A stretch of DNA of 64,000 nucleotides from Desulfurococcaceae archaeon (GCA_023269825.1 JAGDWI010000003.1:1-64000); one strand, 5' to 3'; numbered from the stretch's first letter, positions 15,389 through 23,832 are shown. The notes: generated from the letters alone by a model not told the origin. A program made the numbers and translations.

Positions 15389-15622
15389 ATGGCTTGGTGG
15401 AAGATCTGGTGGAAAAGTCTCCCGCCTTGGGAGAGGCCTGGATGGATCTATGGTAGAGGATGGTGCTGGTACTGGCGGAGTAGCCTGTCATCTCCACTGC
15501 GGTATCCATTCCCGAGTAGAGAAGACGAGATAAGGTACCTAGAGGACTTGAAGAGATATCTCACAGGTGTCGTGTTAAAGGATATTGATAGGAGGCTCGA
15601 GGAGCTGAAATCCGGTAAGTAG
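15389..15622 (+). CDS. DUF5320-like small protein
   Basis: 77 aa. The N-terminal half is very rich in Trp, Gly and Pro (WWKSLPPWERPGWIYGRGWC), and the C-terminal half is a charged helix (EDEIRYLEDLKRYLTGVVLK). This two-part layout is that of DUF5320 proteins, which accompany DUF134 and NifX-like genes. Function is unknown. The ATG is 14 bp after the palindrome, so the mRNA is nearly leaderless. Confidence 0.65.
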   Translation: MAWWKIWWKSLPPWERPGWIYGRGWCWYWRSSLSSPLRYPFPSREDEIRYLEDLKRYLTGVVLKDIDRRLEELKSGK

Positions 15623-15633
15623 GTGATAATGTA

Positions 15634-16026
15634 ATGTCTAGTGACTCCGGCTCCAACGTAATCATTGCGGTACCCGTTGAGAAGGTGGGTAGTGAATACT
15701 ACTTAGCTCTTAACTACGTAAACGCACCGCTCTTCACCATTGTAGAGGTCTCTAACAATACCTATAAGATTCGCAATATTATAGAAAATCCCTATGCTGC
15801 GCCTGGACCTCGGCGGGGTTTAGGCGTAATAGAATTCCTAGCATCACAAGGTATAAACGCTATTATTCTGCTTAGAAGCGGCTATGGAGCCTTCTACAGG
15901 CTTGAAGAGCGTGGAATTAAAGTATACTATGTTCCAGTTGAGGAACAAGCTAAAGGGCCTGTCAAGCTAAGTGAAGCAATAGAAATGTATGTTAATAAGC
16001 GATTAGAGGGACCTATACAGTATTAA
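15634..16026 (+). CDS. NifX/NifB-type (dinitrogenase iron-molybdenum cofactor family) protein
   Basis: 130 aa, complete small alpha/beta domain: IIAVPVEKVGSEYYLALNYV at the N-terminus, PGPRRGLGVIEFLASQGINAIILLRSGYGAF in the middle, and KVYYVPVEEQAKGPVKLSEAI near the end. Organisms of this kind lack nitrogenase as a rule, so this is one of the stand-alone family members thought to handle Fe-S or metal-sulfur clusters. It lies 11 bp after the DUF5320 gene in the same transcript. Confidence 0.85.
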   Translation: MSSDSGSNVIIAVPVEKVGSEYYLALNYVNAPLFTIVEVSNNTYKIRNIIENPYAAPGPRRGLGVIEFLASQGINAIILLRSGYGAFYRLEERGIKVYYVPVEEQAKGPVKLSEAIEMYVNKRLEGPIQY

Positions 16027-16038
16027 GGCGGCGGTAGC

Positions 16039-17052
16039 ATGAGTAAACAAACAGCAACGAAGAAGAACACGATAAGCTGGCTCGCCGACGTCGTTAAGAA
16101 ATACCTTGTTCTACTCTCACTTTTTTCAACTTTTTTAGCCCTACCTATTGGATTCTACTTTAACAAGACTATTACATCCATCAAGCCCCTTATCTCGAAC
16201 ACTATCTTGCTCCTGGCGTTCCTCACGATTCTTCCCTCCATGATTCAACTAAAGACGGAGGGACTATTGAAAAGCATGAAGAAATTTAAGGAGATCCTGC
16301 TCTCCCTGCTCTATGTCTTCGCTGTATCCCCATTGCTCGCTTATCTTATAGCACCCACTCTGGGGGATCCACATATAGGAGTTGGATACTTTGCCGCCAA
16401 CATTGTACCAGCCTCTAGTGCATCAATAGGATATGTCCTTATTGCTGGGGGGAGCATAGAGCTTGCGACAGTCCTAGCGGTATTAACCCTGATCCTAGGC
16501 GTTCCCTTGATACCTGTTATCCTAGGCTTATATAGCAGGAGTATCTCGGTTTCTGTCCCAATGGAGCCGGTCATAAACTCGCTCGTCGAGGTACTCGTAC
16601 TCCCCTTGATTCTTGGACAGCTGACAAGATACATACTTATAAGGAGAAGGGGGACTCCATATGTGGATAGGATAATCAAGCCACACCTCTCACTGGCAAC
16701 AATGCTTTCAATGCTAGCCCTCGTGTTTGTTCTCGTGCTAAACCAAGCTATGACTATTATAAATAAGCCGATGCTAGCCTTAACTGTAATTGCATACCAG
16801 TCAATAGTTATTGTTGTACTCCTCCTAGTATCTACGCTGGTGAGCAAGGCATTAAAAATATCCTATGAGGATCACCAGGCCGTTGCCATGATATCCGTAA
16901 CCAAGAACCAGAGCGTAGCTGCCGCGATGACAACTGCCGCACTTGGACCGCAATCCGCACTAGCACCTGCATTAATACCAATTATCCAGCCCGTCTTAAC
17001 CATAGCTTATCTCAATGCAGAAGATCGGATAAGAAGATTCCTAAAGAGTTAA
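16039..17052 (+). CDS. BASS/ACR3-superfamily transporter (sodium:bile acid symporter fold)
   Basis: 337 aa, about ten membrane helices. The family motifs VPASSASIGYVLIAGGSIELATVLA and SVTKNQSVAAAMTTAALGP match the two crossover helices of the bile acid/arsenite (ACR3) superfamily. The substrate may be arsenite, an organic anion, or another oxyanion; it cannot be fixed from the sequence. Codon use is native (AGA/AGG for Arg), unlike the following ATPase. It starts 12 bp after the NifX-like gene. Confidence 0.85.
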   Translation: MSKQTATKKNTISWLADVVKKYLVLLSLFSTFLALPIGFYFNKTITSIKPLISNTILLLAFLTILPSMIQLKTEGLLKSMKKFKEILLSLLYVFAVSPLLAYLIAPTLGDPHIGVGYFAANIVPASSASIGYVLIAGGSIELATVLAVLTLILGVPLIPVILGLYSRSISVSVPMEPVINSLVEVLVLPLILGQLTRYILIRRRGTPYVDRIIKPHLSLATMLSMLALVFVLVLNQAMTIINKPMLALTVIAYQSIVIVVLLLVSTLVSKALKISYEDHQAVAMISVTKNQSVAAAMTTAALGPQSALAPALIPIIQPVLTIAYLNAEDRIRRFLKS

Positions 17053-17062
17053 AGGTGAGTGT

Positions 17063-19390
17063 ATGGAAAATGAAGATTATAAAAATATTGGGTTAACTAC
17101 TAGAGAAGTTAATGAGCGTCTAGCCAAGTATGGACGTAACGAAATAGCCATGGAACACCCCTCAAGAGTAAAGATATTACTCAGAAAATTCTGGGGATTA
17201 GTCCCCTGGATGCTTGAATTAGCCATTGTTTTAGATTTAGTGCTAGGGCGCTGGATTGAGGCAATAATAATTGCCTCCTGGCTAGTTTTTAGCGCTCTTT
17301 TGGGTTTTCATAATGAAAATAAGGCTCAAAAAGCCCTTGCCTTGCTAAAGCAACGTTTAGTTATCAATGTTCGTGTTCGACGCGATAACACCTGGCAGAT
17401 AATTCCAGCTTCTGAACTTGTACCCGGAGATTGTGTCCATCTTTCAGCTGGTAATGTTGTTCCGGCTGACATTAAAATTATCGATGGTCAAATTCAGGTT
17501 GACCAATCACAGTTGACGGGTGAATCGCTTCCTGTCGAAAGGAAACCAGGAGAGATTGTTTATGCTGGCTCTTTGGTTACCCGGGGAGAAGCTATTGGTT
17601 TAGTTGAAGCAACGGGTGCTAAAACATATTATGGAAAAACAGCTGAATTAGTCAGATTAGCCAAGGCGCCAGCTCGTATTGATATTTTAATAACAAGAGT
17701 TGCCAAGTATCTTGCGGCGTTCGACGTTGTTCTTGCACTTTTAGTCCTTGTAACCACGATTGTCCAAGGTCTGCCATTGATTGGAGTACTTCCTTTTATT
17801 TTACTGCTTTTAATAATGTCTGTTCCCGTAGCCGCGCCAGTAATGTTTACCATGTCGGCTTCCCTTGGCTCTCAGATGTTAGCAAAAAACGGAGTTTTAG
17901 TTACTCGTCTCTCAGCCATTGAAGATGCAGCACTAATGGATGTTCTTTGTATTGACAAAACTGGAACTCTAACTGAAAACCGTTTGGTTGTTGAAAAAGT
18001 AATTTCTTTTGATTCGACAAAAGAAGAGGAGGTAATTGAATTAGCAGCGATGGCTTCGAATGAAGCAGCTCAAGATCCGATTAGTTTAGCTATTCTCAAC
18101 TTCGCTAGAGAAAGGGGAATAAATATTCATTATTCTCATAGGATTGATTTTAAGCCATTTGACCCGAGTCGGAAATATTCAGAGGCTATAATCAGGCAAA
18201 ATGACAAAGAATACCGTGTTCTTCTAGGAGAACCATTGACAATAGCCAAAGTGACGAATACGTCCTTGGAAAAGATTAATAAAGAAATTTTTGAACTTTC
18301 AATAGGGGGAAACCGTGTTCTGGCGATAGCGGCTGGAGAAAAATCAAATCTCAAAGTTATAGGTTTAATTATTCTATCAGATCCTATGAGGTCGGACTCC
18401 AAAGAATTAATTTCAAAATTGAAGGCGAACGGCATAAAAATCAAAATGGTAACTGGCGATAATGAGGCGACAGCTAAAGCGATAGCTGAAAAAGTTGGAA
18501 TCGAGGGGAAAATTGCTCCTCGAGGTGTAATAAAAGATGGCACTGATTTAGAGGAGATTGAAGAATATGGAGTCTTTGCCGGGGCTTTCCCAGAGGAGAA
18601 ATTTATTTTGGTAAAGGAGTTGCAGAAAGCGGGTCACGTGGTTGGAATGACTGGTGATGGGGTTAATGATGCACCGGCTTTAAAACAAGCGGACGTCGGT
18701 ATTGCTGTAGTAAACGCGACCGATGTAGCAAAAAGTGCTGCTAGTCTTATTCTAACTCAGCCTGGTCTAAAACCAATCATGATGGCAATTGAAGTCAGTC
18801 GAAAAATTTATCAACGAATGAAAAATTGGCTTGTAGCTATGATAACGAGAAAACTTGGGGTCCCACTATTTATTACTACAGGAGTTCTCTTTTTTGGCAA
18901 GTTTGTTGTTAATCCTCTTTTGATGGTTTTATTTATGTTTACTGGAGATGTCGCCACTTTCGCTCTTTCAACAGATAGAGTGATCCCTTCATCTAAGCCG
19001 GATCGTTGGGATGTTAAAAAATTGGTAAGAACTGGTTTAACTTTAGCTATGCTTCTATTTTTATTTAGCATTGCTGTATTATGGATTGCAACCAGTATTT
19101 TACGTTTAAGCGAACTTGAAACACAAACTTTTATTTTTGTATGGTTGGTGTTTAGCGCTGGTCAGGCAGCTCTTTATGTTACTCGCACTCCAAACTTTTT
19201 CTGGAAAAAGCCCTATCCTGGAAAATGGCTCATTCTCACCACAATTTTAGTTGTTCTCCTAACTGTAGTTTTAGCGGCTCAGGGCTGGTTAATGGCTCCA
19301 ATAGAATTTTCTCTAGTTTTAATTCTTGCAGGTTTAGCAACTGCATTCTTAATAGTTGCCGATTTATTCAAAGTTATGTTAAGAGTATAA
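17063..19390 (+). CDS. P-type cation ATPase, P3A (plasma-membrane H+-ATPase-like)
   Basis: 775 aa, complete. It has the actuator motif LTGES, phosphorylation motif CIDKTGTLT, hinge GMTGDGVNDAPALKQADVGIA, and about ten membrane helices. KNGVLVTRLSAIEDAALMDV is typical of the P3A group, so H+ export is likely. Codon use differs sharply from neighbours: Arg is often CGT/CGC, third positions are T-rich, and local GC is lower. This points to recent transfer. It follows the BASS transporter by 10 bp and is intact, in contrast to the gutted native ATPase at 14274. Confidence 0.93.
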   Translation: MENEDYKNIGLTTREVNERLAKYGRNEIAMEHPSRVKILLRKFWGLVPWMLELAIVLDLVLGRWIEAIIIASWLVFSALLGFHNENKAQKALALLKQRLVINVRVRRDNTWQIIPASELVPGDCVHLSAGNVVPADIKIIDGQIQVDQSQLTGESLPVERKPGEIVYAGSLVTRGEAIGLVEATGAKTYYGKTAELVRLAKAPARIDILITRVAKYLAAFDVVLALLVLVTTIVQGLPLIGVLPFILLLLIMSVPVAAPVMFTMSASLGSQMLAKNGVLVTRLSAIEDAALMDVLCIDKTGTLTENRLVVEKVISFDSTKEEEVIELAAMASNEAAQDPISLAILNFARERGINIHYSHRIDFKPFDPSRKYSEAIIRQNDKEYRVLLGEPLTIAKVTNTSLEKINKEIFELSIGGNRVLAIAAGEKSNLKVIGLIILSDPMRSDSKELISKLKANGIKIKMVTGDNEATAKAIAEKVGIEGKIAPRGVIKDGTDLEEIEEYGVFAGAFPEEKFILVKELQKAGHVVGMTGDGVNDAPALKQADVGIAVVNATDVAKSAASLILTQPGLKPIMMAIEVSRKIYQRMKNWLVAMITRKLGVPLFITTGVLFFGKFVVNPLLMVLFMFTGDVATFALSTDRVIPSSKPDRWDVKKLVRTGLTLAMLLFLFSIAVLWIATSILRLSELETQTFIFVWLVFSAGQAALYVTRTPNFFWKKPYPGKWLILTTILVVLLTVVLAAQGWLMAPIEFSLVLILAGLATAFLIVADLFKVMLRV

Positions 19391-20065
19391 GAAGGTTGTG
19401 GTATAAATATGGGTCCCCCCGTATTTCTGAGAAAAATCAAGAAAACATTTATGAAATATTTTCCCTCACCTGCTTGGCTCTGGGAAATAGTATCAGGCTT
19501 GCTTATAGTTCTAGTAATGATTAATAGTCTAAGATTTTCGTCGATGGATCCGTCATCAATTAACCGCCTCTTTTTTGTTTTCAATATATTAACCGTTGAT
19601 TTAATTTGGGGAATATTTGATGGCTGGATGCTGGTTTTTACAAATCTTTTAACCGAAGGAAGATATAATAAGATGATCATTACACGTGTAAAATCATCTG
19701 ATAAAAATTTAGCATCTGAAATAATTAAAATGGAATTAGATAACACAATAATAGGCCGATGCGACGAAGAGACAAGGAGACAAATTGTTGAAATGGTATT
19801 GAAAAGCCTTTCTTCAATATCTCAAGATGCTTTAGAGAAACCGAGGATTTTAAAAGATCATTTCATCGCCGCTCTTATATGCATCTTCTTTGTTTTCCTC
19901 CCCTCTATTGTTATTTCGCCGTTCTTTTTATTAATAAGTGACTTAAACTCCGCAATTCTAGTCTCCAATATAATTGGCTTGGGTATGTTGTTTGCTTTTG
20001 GATATAAACTAGGCTCGTGTACAGGTAGAAATAAAACCATAACCGGAATTATTACCATGCTAATT

Positions 20066-20196
20066 GGGTTTCCCCGAGGTAATTATTTGTGGATAGCTGT
20101 AGTTATTTTTAAATATTTCTTTGTCTCGGGGTTCCCCCGCTTGGCTCGGGTTTTCACTGCTTCACTGCGGGGGCTATCGGGGCTCCACTTAACCCA
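20066..20196 (-). repeat. 131-bp exact inverted copy 2 of the element right end
   Basis: Identical over its full length to 14368-14498 but on the opposite strand. The two copies flank the 5.6-kb segment with DUF134, DUF5320, NifX-like, BASS transporter, P-type ATPase and VIT1-like genes. Such inverted repeats could recombine and flip the segment. Confidence 0.95.
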
Positions 20197-21315
20197 AAAG
20201 CCCCTCATCCGCTTTAAACCCTTGAGGGCTAGATTCCATGAGGCCACGACGTCTCTCGATGTTACTGTGTCTCCTAGTTGTACAAATCTATAGTTTATGA
20301 ATTTTAGTTTCTTGCCATTAGGGGTTTTCCTAGATGTTCTCGCTGGATCGACGTATATTGTCCTAATGCCCTCTATCAATGCCTTATACTCCGTATACTC
20401 TTGTATCCTCCGGTAGCACCACAGTGGCTTCATCCACGATAGTTTCCTACCACCATTATTGCTTTCCTTTATTTTCTCCAAATCCTCGAAGACAATTACA
20501 GCATTGTACTCTCCAGCCACTTCTACAAGTCTCTTTGATATTAAATGTGCTGTGTCAACTAGTATATTCCTAGCTCTACTAAGCCACCTAGCTCTACTTC
20601 TCCTAGCCCACTTCAAAAACCTCCAGTTCCTTGGGTGCCTCCTCTGTAGCTTCTCGGCTAGTTTCCTATAATGTAGTGCTCTACTAAGACCCCTGAATGG
20701 TATTACACCTATAGAGACTAATTCACTGTTTAAATTGACAATAGTGTATGTTATGTTGTTGAAGTTTAAGTCTACACCCATAACTGTACTGTATTCTTTG
20801 AACACTATGTCTTTATGGAGTGTAATATAGACGTATATTCTACCATACCTATAGCTCAATAGTATCTCACCGGGCTTCCAAGAGCCGTCGAGGTATTTGT
20901 CGAGGTAGCTATACCACACTAGCTTCAACTCAACCCATTTACCATATAATACTGCTATCTTGATCGTCTTTGTATTCAGGTCTAATCTATAGTCCAAGGT
21001 GTGTATTCTAGCTGTTAGCTTCTTGAGTACTGGTTTTGAACCATTGTTCTTCCTAGTCGACTCAACGACTTCCTTAGCGCGTTTATATATCTCTGATACA
21101 TGGTGTGCTCTAAGTCCAAGTTTCACTAGTCTACTATAGAACATATTGTGTAATTCCGTCCTCGATGGTACTTCACTTAAACCCCAAATTTCATCTACTA
21201 CCAACTGGACTGAGTCACGGTATACCCTTAAAAACTCCACTAGTAATCCCTCATCTCCCTTGGGAGTGACCGCTTCCACTCTAGCGGTCACAGTAGCCCT
21301 CACAGGGAGACTCAT
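20083..21315 (-). CDS. tnpB: TnpB-type RNA-guided nuclease without a zinc ribbon
   Basis: About 410 aa from the ATG at 21315 (MSLPVRATVTARVEA), which has a GGAGGGG ribosome binding site 8 nt upstream; the frame stays open to an ATG at 21372. The RuvC residues are present: D in VMGVDLNFNN, E in VIVFEDLEKI, D in TSRDVVASWNLALKG. The usual two CxxC pairs between E and the last D are absent: the segment YVDPARTSRKTPNGKKLKF has no Cys. The gene is intact and ends 17 bp from the element tip, where the guide RNA scaffold normally lies. Confidence 0.9.
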   Translation of the reverse strand: MSLPVRATVTARVEAVTPKGDEGLLVEFLRVYRDSVQLVVDEIWGLSEVPSRTELHNMFYSRLVKLGLRAHHVSEIYKRAKEVVESTRKNNGSKPVLKKLTARIHTLDYRLDLNTKTIKIAVLYGKWVELKLVWYSYLDKYLDGSWKPGEILLSYRYGRIYVYITLHKDIVFKEYSTVMGVDLNFNNITYTIVNLNSELVSIGVIPFRGLSRALHYRKLAEKLQRRHPRNWRFLKWARRSRARWLSRARNILVDTAHLISKRLVEVAGEYNAVIVFEDLEKIKESNNGGRKLSWMKPLWCYRRIQEYTEYKALIEGIRTIYVDPARTSRKTPNGKKLKFINYRFVQLGDTVTSRDVVASWNLALKGLKRMRGFWVKWSPDSPRSEAVKTRAKRGNPETKKYLKITTAIHK

Positions 21316-21603
21316 CAGTAAACCCCTCCACCCATTTACTACACTTAGCTTATAAAGCGTTTCACAAAGCACTCACAGAGTAGAACCACGTATTCACATT
21401 TATTTACAACCAATCACAACTATTTCTAGATCGGTCATAGGCTTGGCAGTAATTGTGGCAGCCATTGTTTTTAGTACTTAATGATTGTACAATCATGGAT
21501 GAGAGCAACGAGAATCCACAGTAAACTCAGCTTTATGTCTAACCAACTTGAGGATAAGTCGTCGTAGAACTGCTTTAGTTTTCGTATAGGTTTACAAGGG
21601 TTA

Positions 21604-21940
21604 ATGTTAACTCTTTTATTTTGGAGTGAAAAAGTGCTGAGACCTAAGGAGGTTTGCGTGAGGCTTGGTATTAGCTATTCTACTCTATCTAGGTGGGTTA
21701 GAGAAGGCAGAATTAAGGCGGTCAGAATTGCTGGTGGCAAATATAGGGTTCCTGAGAGCAAGGTTAGGAGAGTCGCTGAAGGCCAGCCTATTAGCAAGGA
21801 AGTTAGAGCAGTCATATATGCCCGTGTCAGCTCTTCAGACCAGAAGAGCGACTTGAGGAGGCAGGTACAGCACTTGGCACAGTATGCTCCTCTAAGGGTT
21901 ACAGAGTCGTCGACGTTTTGAGCGATATAGTGAACGGGTT
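21604..21940 (+). pseudogene. Truncated, frameshifted IS607 serine recombinase TnpA
   Basis: The first 95 codons give a MerR-type helix-turn-helix (LRPKEVCVRLGISYSTLSRW) and the catalytic-serine segment AVIYARVSSSDQKSDLRRQ. Around 21885 a +1 shift moves the frame to SKGYRVVDVLSDIVNGL, the expected continuation in IS607 TnpA. The remaining 100 residues are missing and the sequence passes into a racemase fragment. It runs opposite to the tnpB at 20083 and is separated by the VIT1 tail, so it belongs to a different element. Confidence 0.75.
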
Positions 21941-22181
21941 GAAACCGATAGAAAGGGCTGTTAAAGAGCACGGTGCAGAGGTTGTTGTTCTCGGATGCTG
22001 TGGTTTCATAGTGTTATCCGGCGAGTTAAGCAGGAAAGCGAGTATACCAGTTATAGATCCCACTATAACCACGCTTAAAGCGGCAGAGGCGCTAACTATG
22101 CTCGGGTTGAAGCACCTAAAGATCAAGTCCCCCCATGCGAAGCCTATTCCTCTAACCTTATTAAGGAGAGGGGCTCTCTAA
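21941..22181 (+). pseudogene. C-terminal fragment of an Asp/Glu/hydantoin racemase
   Basis: The frame continuing from the shifted tnpA reads ERAVKEHGAEVVVLGCCGFI and then IPVIDPTITTLKAAEALTML, the C-terminal part of the Asp/Glu/hydantoin racemase family. The conserved second catalytic Cys (VLGC) is kept. The N-terminal two thirds, including the first Cys, are gone. A possible ATG at 21918 is only a chance start inside tnpA. Confidence 0.65.
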
Positions 22182-22188
22182 TAAGCTT

Positions 22189-23055
22189 GTGATATGTATG
22201 ATTGACCCCATTAGCCTCTTATTTTTCTTAGTATTTCTCTACCTCATTATTCACCCTCAATTGCAATTTAGAGCGTTGACTAGTACTAGGATGAAGTTTA
22301 TCAGGGAAATAGAGAGAAAGTATCAGTGGAGAGTTATAACCATGATTCACAGGCAAGAGAAAATGGGTTTTTTAGGGTTTCCTATTTACAGGTATATCGA
22401 TATAGAAGACTCAGAAGCCATTTTAAGGGCCATTAGGACGACTCCTCCAGATCAGCCGATAGCTCTCATCCTGCACACTCCAGGTGGACTTGTCCTAGCC
22501 GCATCGCAGATTGCAATGGCACTCAAGAGGCACCCGGGTAAAAAAGTTGTGATAATACCTCACTATGCCATGAGCGGTGGCACGCTAATCGCCCTAGCCG
22601 CTGACGAGATCATAATGGACCACGATGCTGTACTAGGCCCGCTGGACCCGCAAATACAGGTTGGAGACGCAGTTTACCCTGCACCCAGTATTATTAAGGT
22701 TGCAAAAGTGAAGGGCAACGCGGCGAGAGATGAGACGCTCATACTGGCCGATGTCGCCGAGAAAGCTGTAAGTGAAATTCAGGACTTAATACTCAAGCTA
22801 CTTGAAGACAGGCTAGGTAGAGATAGAGCCCTTGAAGTCGCCAGGGAGCTTACGGAGGGCAAGTACACCCACGACTACCCAATAACCGTGGAGGAAGCCA
22901 GGAAACTCGGGTTAAACGTTAAAACAGGGGTACCACCAGAAGTTTATGCCCTCATGGAACTCTACCCCCAGGCTATACAGCAGAGACCAGGTGTCGAGTA
23001 CTTGCCAAGGCCGCACGTACCGTTTTACCAGAAGGAGCGGGGTGAATCAAAGTAG
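22189..23055 (+). CDS. SDH-type (ClpP/SppA-fold) membrane serine protease
   Basis: 288 aa. An N-terminal membrane helix (residues 4-22) precedes a ClpP-like fold: LILHTPGGLVLAASQIAMAL, then HYAMSGGTLIALAADEI with the nucleophile Ser, and MDHDAVLGPLDPQI. This is the serine dehydrogenase proteinase family (PF01972), common in archaea. The start is GTG 22189 or ATG 22198; a purine-rich AAGGAGAGGGG lies upstream at 22163-22173. It is intact although its left neighbours are wreckage. Confidence 0.88.
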   Translation: MICMIDPISLLFFLVFLYLIIHPQLQFRALTSTRMKFIREIERKYQWRVITMIHRQEKMGFLGFPIYRYIDIEDSEAILRAIRTTPPDQPIALILHTPGGLVLAASQIAMALKRHPGKKVVIIPHYAMSGGTLIALAADEIIMDHDAVLGPLDPQIQVGDAVYPAPSIIKVAKVKGNAARDETLILADVAEKAVSEIQDLILKLLEDRLGRDRALEVARELTEGKYTHDYPITVEEARKLGLNVKTGVPPEVYALMELYPQAIQQRPGVEYLPRPHVPFYQKERGESK

Positions 23056-23076
23056 AGGCTTGTTTTCACGCATTTT

Positions 23077-23182
23077 CACTCAACATTGTAAGTTAACTTG
23101 AACCCTCTGAGGTGTTTTTCTAATCTAAGCATCCTTATTTTACCCGCTTCACCCGTGTTCTTAACGTGTGTTCCAGTACAGG
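23077..23182 (-). pseudogene. AlaX C-terminal fragment
   Basis: A minus frame reads CTGTHVKNTGEAGKIRMLRL then EKHLRGFKLTYNVE-stop. This is the end of the second alanyl-tRNA editing domain, with the metal-binding C-x-x-x-H motif (CTGTH). The intact AlaX of the window (47701-48426) has QADGGPHVKKTSEIGEI at the same place. The rest of the gene is absent; upstream the sequence is an unrelated fragment. Confidence 0.6.
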
Positions 23183-23391
23183 GAGCCCCTCGCAATGCCC
23201 AGTGCTTTAAGGGCCTTCTCAAACCCGAGCTTCCCCTTAACCCTCTCGAGGATAAGCCTGCATGCTTCATTGCTGAGAACACTAGCGTTCACCCTATTAC
23301 ACCAGCGATCAGCAGTCATGATTTCGCTTGGAAAATCACATAATAGTTCATGCCCCCACCACGGGAGCGTGAAATGCGATAAACAACCCAT
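23183..23391 (-). pseudogene. N-terminal fragment of a helix-turn-helix protein next to tRNA-Asp
   Basis: The ATG at 23391 opens a frame with TADRWCNRVNASVLSNEACRL and then KLGFEKALKALGIARGSLYW, a convincing HTH. It then hits a stop where the AlaX fragment begins. A TATA box (CTTTAAATACCC, about 23405-23416) precedes it. The intact protein may be a crenarchaeal site-specific recombinase or a regulator; I cannot decide. Confidence 0.45.
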
Positions 23392-23422
23392 TAAAATTTA
23401 TCTGGGTATTTAAAGGAGTGTG

Positions 23423-23497
23423 CGCCGCCGCCGGGATTTGAACCCGGGTCACGGGCTCGACAGGCCCGCATACTCAACCGGGCTATACTACGGCGGC
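23423..23497 (-). tRNA. tRNA-Asp (GTC)
   Basis: Minus strand: acceptor stem GCCGCCG/CGGCGGC, anticodon stem CGGGC with loop CTGTCGA, T-arm CCGGGTTCAAATCCCGG. No intron. 75 nt. Integration relics (HTH and AlaX fragments) lie directly 3' of it. Confidence 0.95.
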
Positions 23498-23631
23498 ACC
23501 GTATTCTATCTTAATGCTTTTACGGTTTTTAAATACGTTTCTCGCGGCTCAATCAACTCTAGTTGTTTAGGATCTGTTCTTCTCTCCTCATGAATTGTGA
23601 GGTTTTTAATCGTATAGTTGGCTAGAGTGTT

Positions 23632-23832
23632 TTAAGGGTAATAACTGGGTTTTTCTTCGAGATTTAGAACTCCTTTTTCCATCTTCATTCTGAGTCTTTG
23701 CTCAACGTACTTATCGATAGGGCTGAACCTCGGTGGGTGTGGTACAATTAATTCTCCCCCGCAAACAGGGCACTTGTCTTTAGACAATGTGTAGCGTCCA
23801 CACTTCTTGCATTTCCTCATCAACCAGTTCAC
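23632..23832 (-). CDS. nop10: Ribosome biogenesis protein Nop10 (H/ACA RNP)
   Basis: 66 aa. A zinc ribbon (MRKCKKCGRYTLSKDKCPVCGG) is followed by the Nop10 signature HPPRFSPIDKYVEQR. It is the small subunit of the H/ACA pseudouridylation particle with Cbf5, Gar1 and L7Ae. The start is taken at MNW (ATG overlapping the aIF2-alpha stop as ATGA), matching crenarchaeal Nop10 N-termini. Confidence 0.95.
   Translation of the reverse strand: MNWLMRKCKKCGRYTLSKDKCPVCGGELIVPHPPRFSPIDKYVEQRLRMKMEKGVLNLEEKPSYYP

Larger units (their letters stand above)
20066..21432 (-). mobile_element. tnpB-only element (IS607/IS605-group), inserted in the VIT1-like gene
   Basis: The boundaries follow from the host gene: the right tip is ...CTCGGGGAAA then CCC at 20066, and the left side ends ...TAGATC before GGTCATAGG at 21433. 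G residues flank both sides, as expected for serine-recombinase IS607 elements, which insert at GG. The only gene inside is tnpB, so it depends on a transposase in trans. The left end is about 60-115 nt of AT-rich DNA. Confidence 0.8.
19409..21481 (+). pseudogene. VIT1/CCC1-like membrane transporter gene split by a tnpB element
   Basis: The 5' part (19409-20066) encodes about 219 residues: an N-terminal helix pair with DGWMLVFTNLLTEGRY, a charged cytoplasmic domain, and two helices up to RNKTITGIITMLIG. The element 20066-21432 interrupts it. After the element, 21435-21481 reads VIGLAVIVAAIVFST-stop in the matching frame and completes the last helix. Joining the parts gives MLIG-VIGLAVIVAAIVFST. 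Codon use matches the P-type ATPase, so the pair was acquired together. Confidence 0.8.

Noticed and set aside
15634-16026. NifX-like gene as evidence of nitrogen fixation
   Set aside because: No nif structural or cofactor genes are present, and stand-alone family members are common in non-fixing archaea.
20067-20293. Continuation of the VIT1-like frame after MLIG (FPRGNYLWIAVV...)
   Set aside because: This is the tnpB element read antisense; the true C-terminus lies at 21435-21481.
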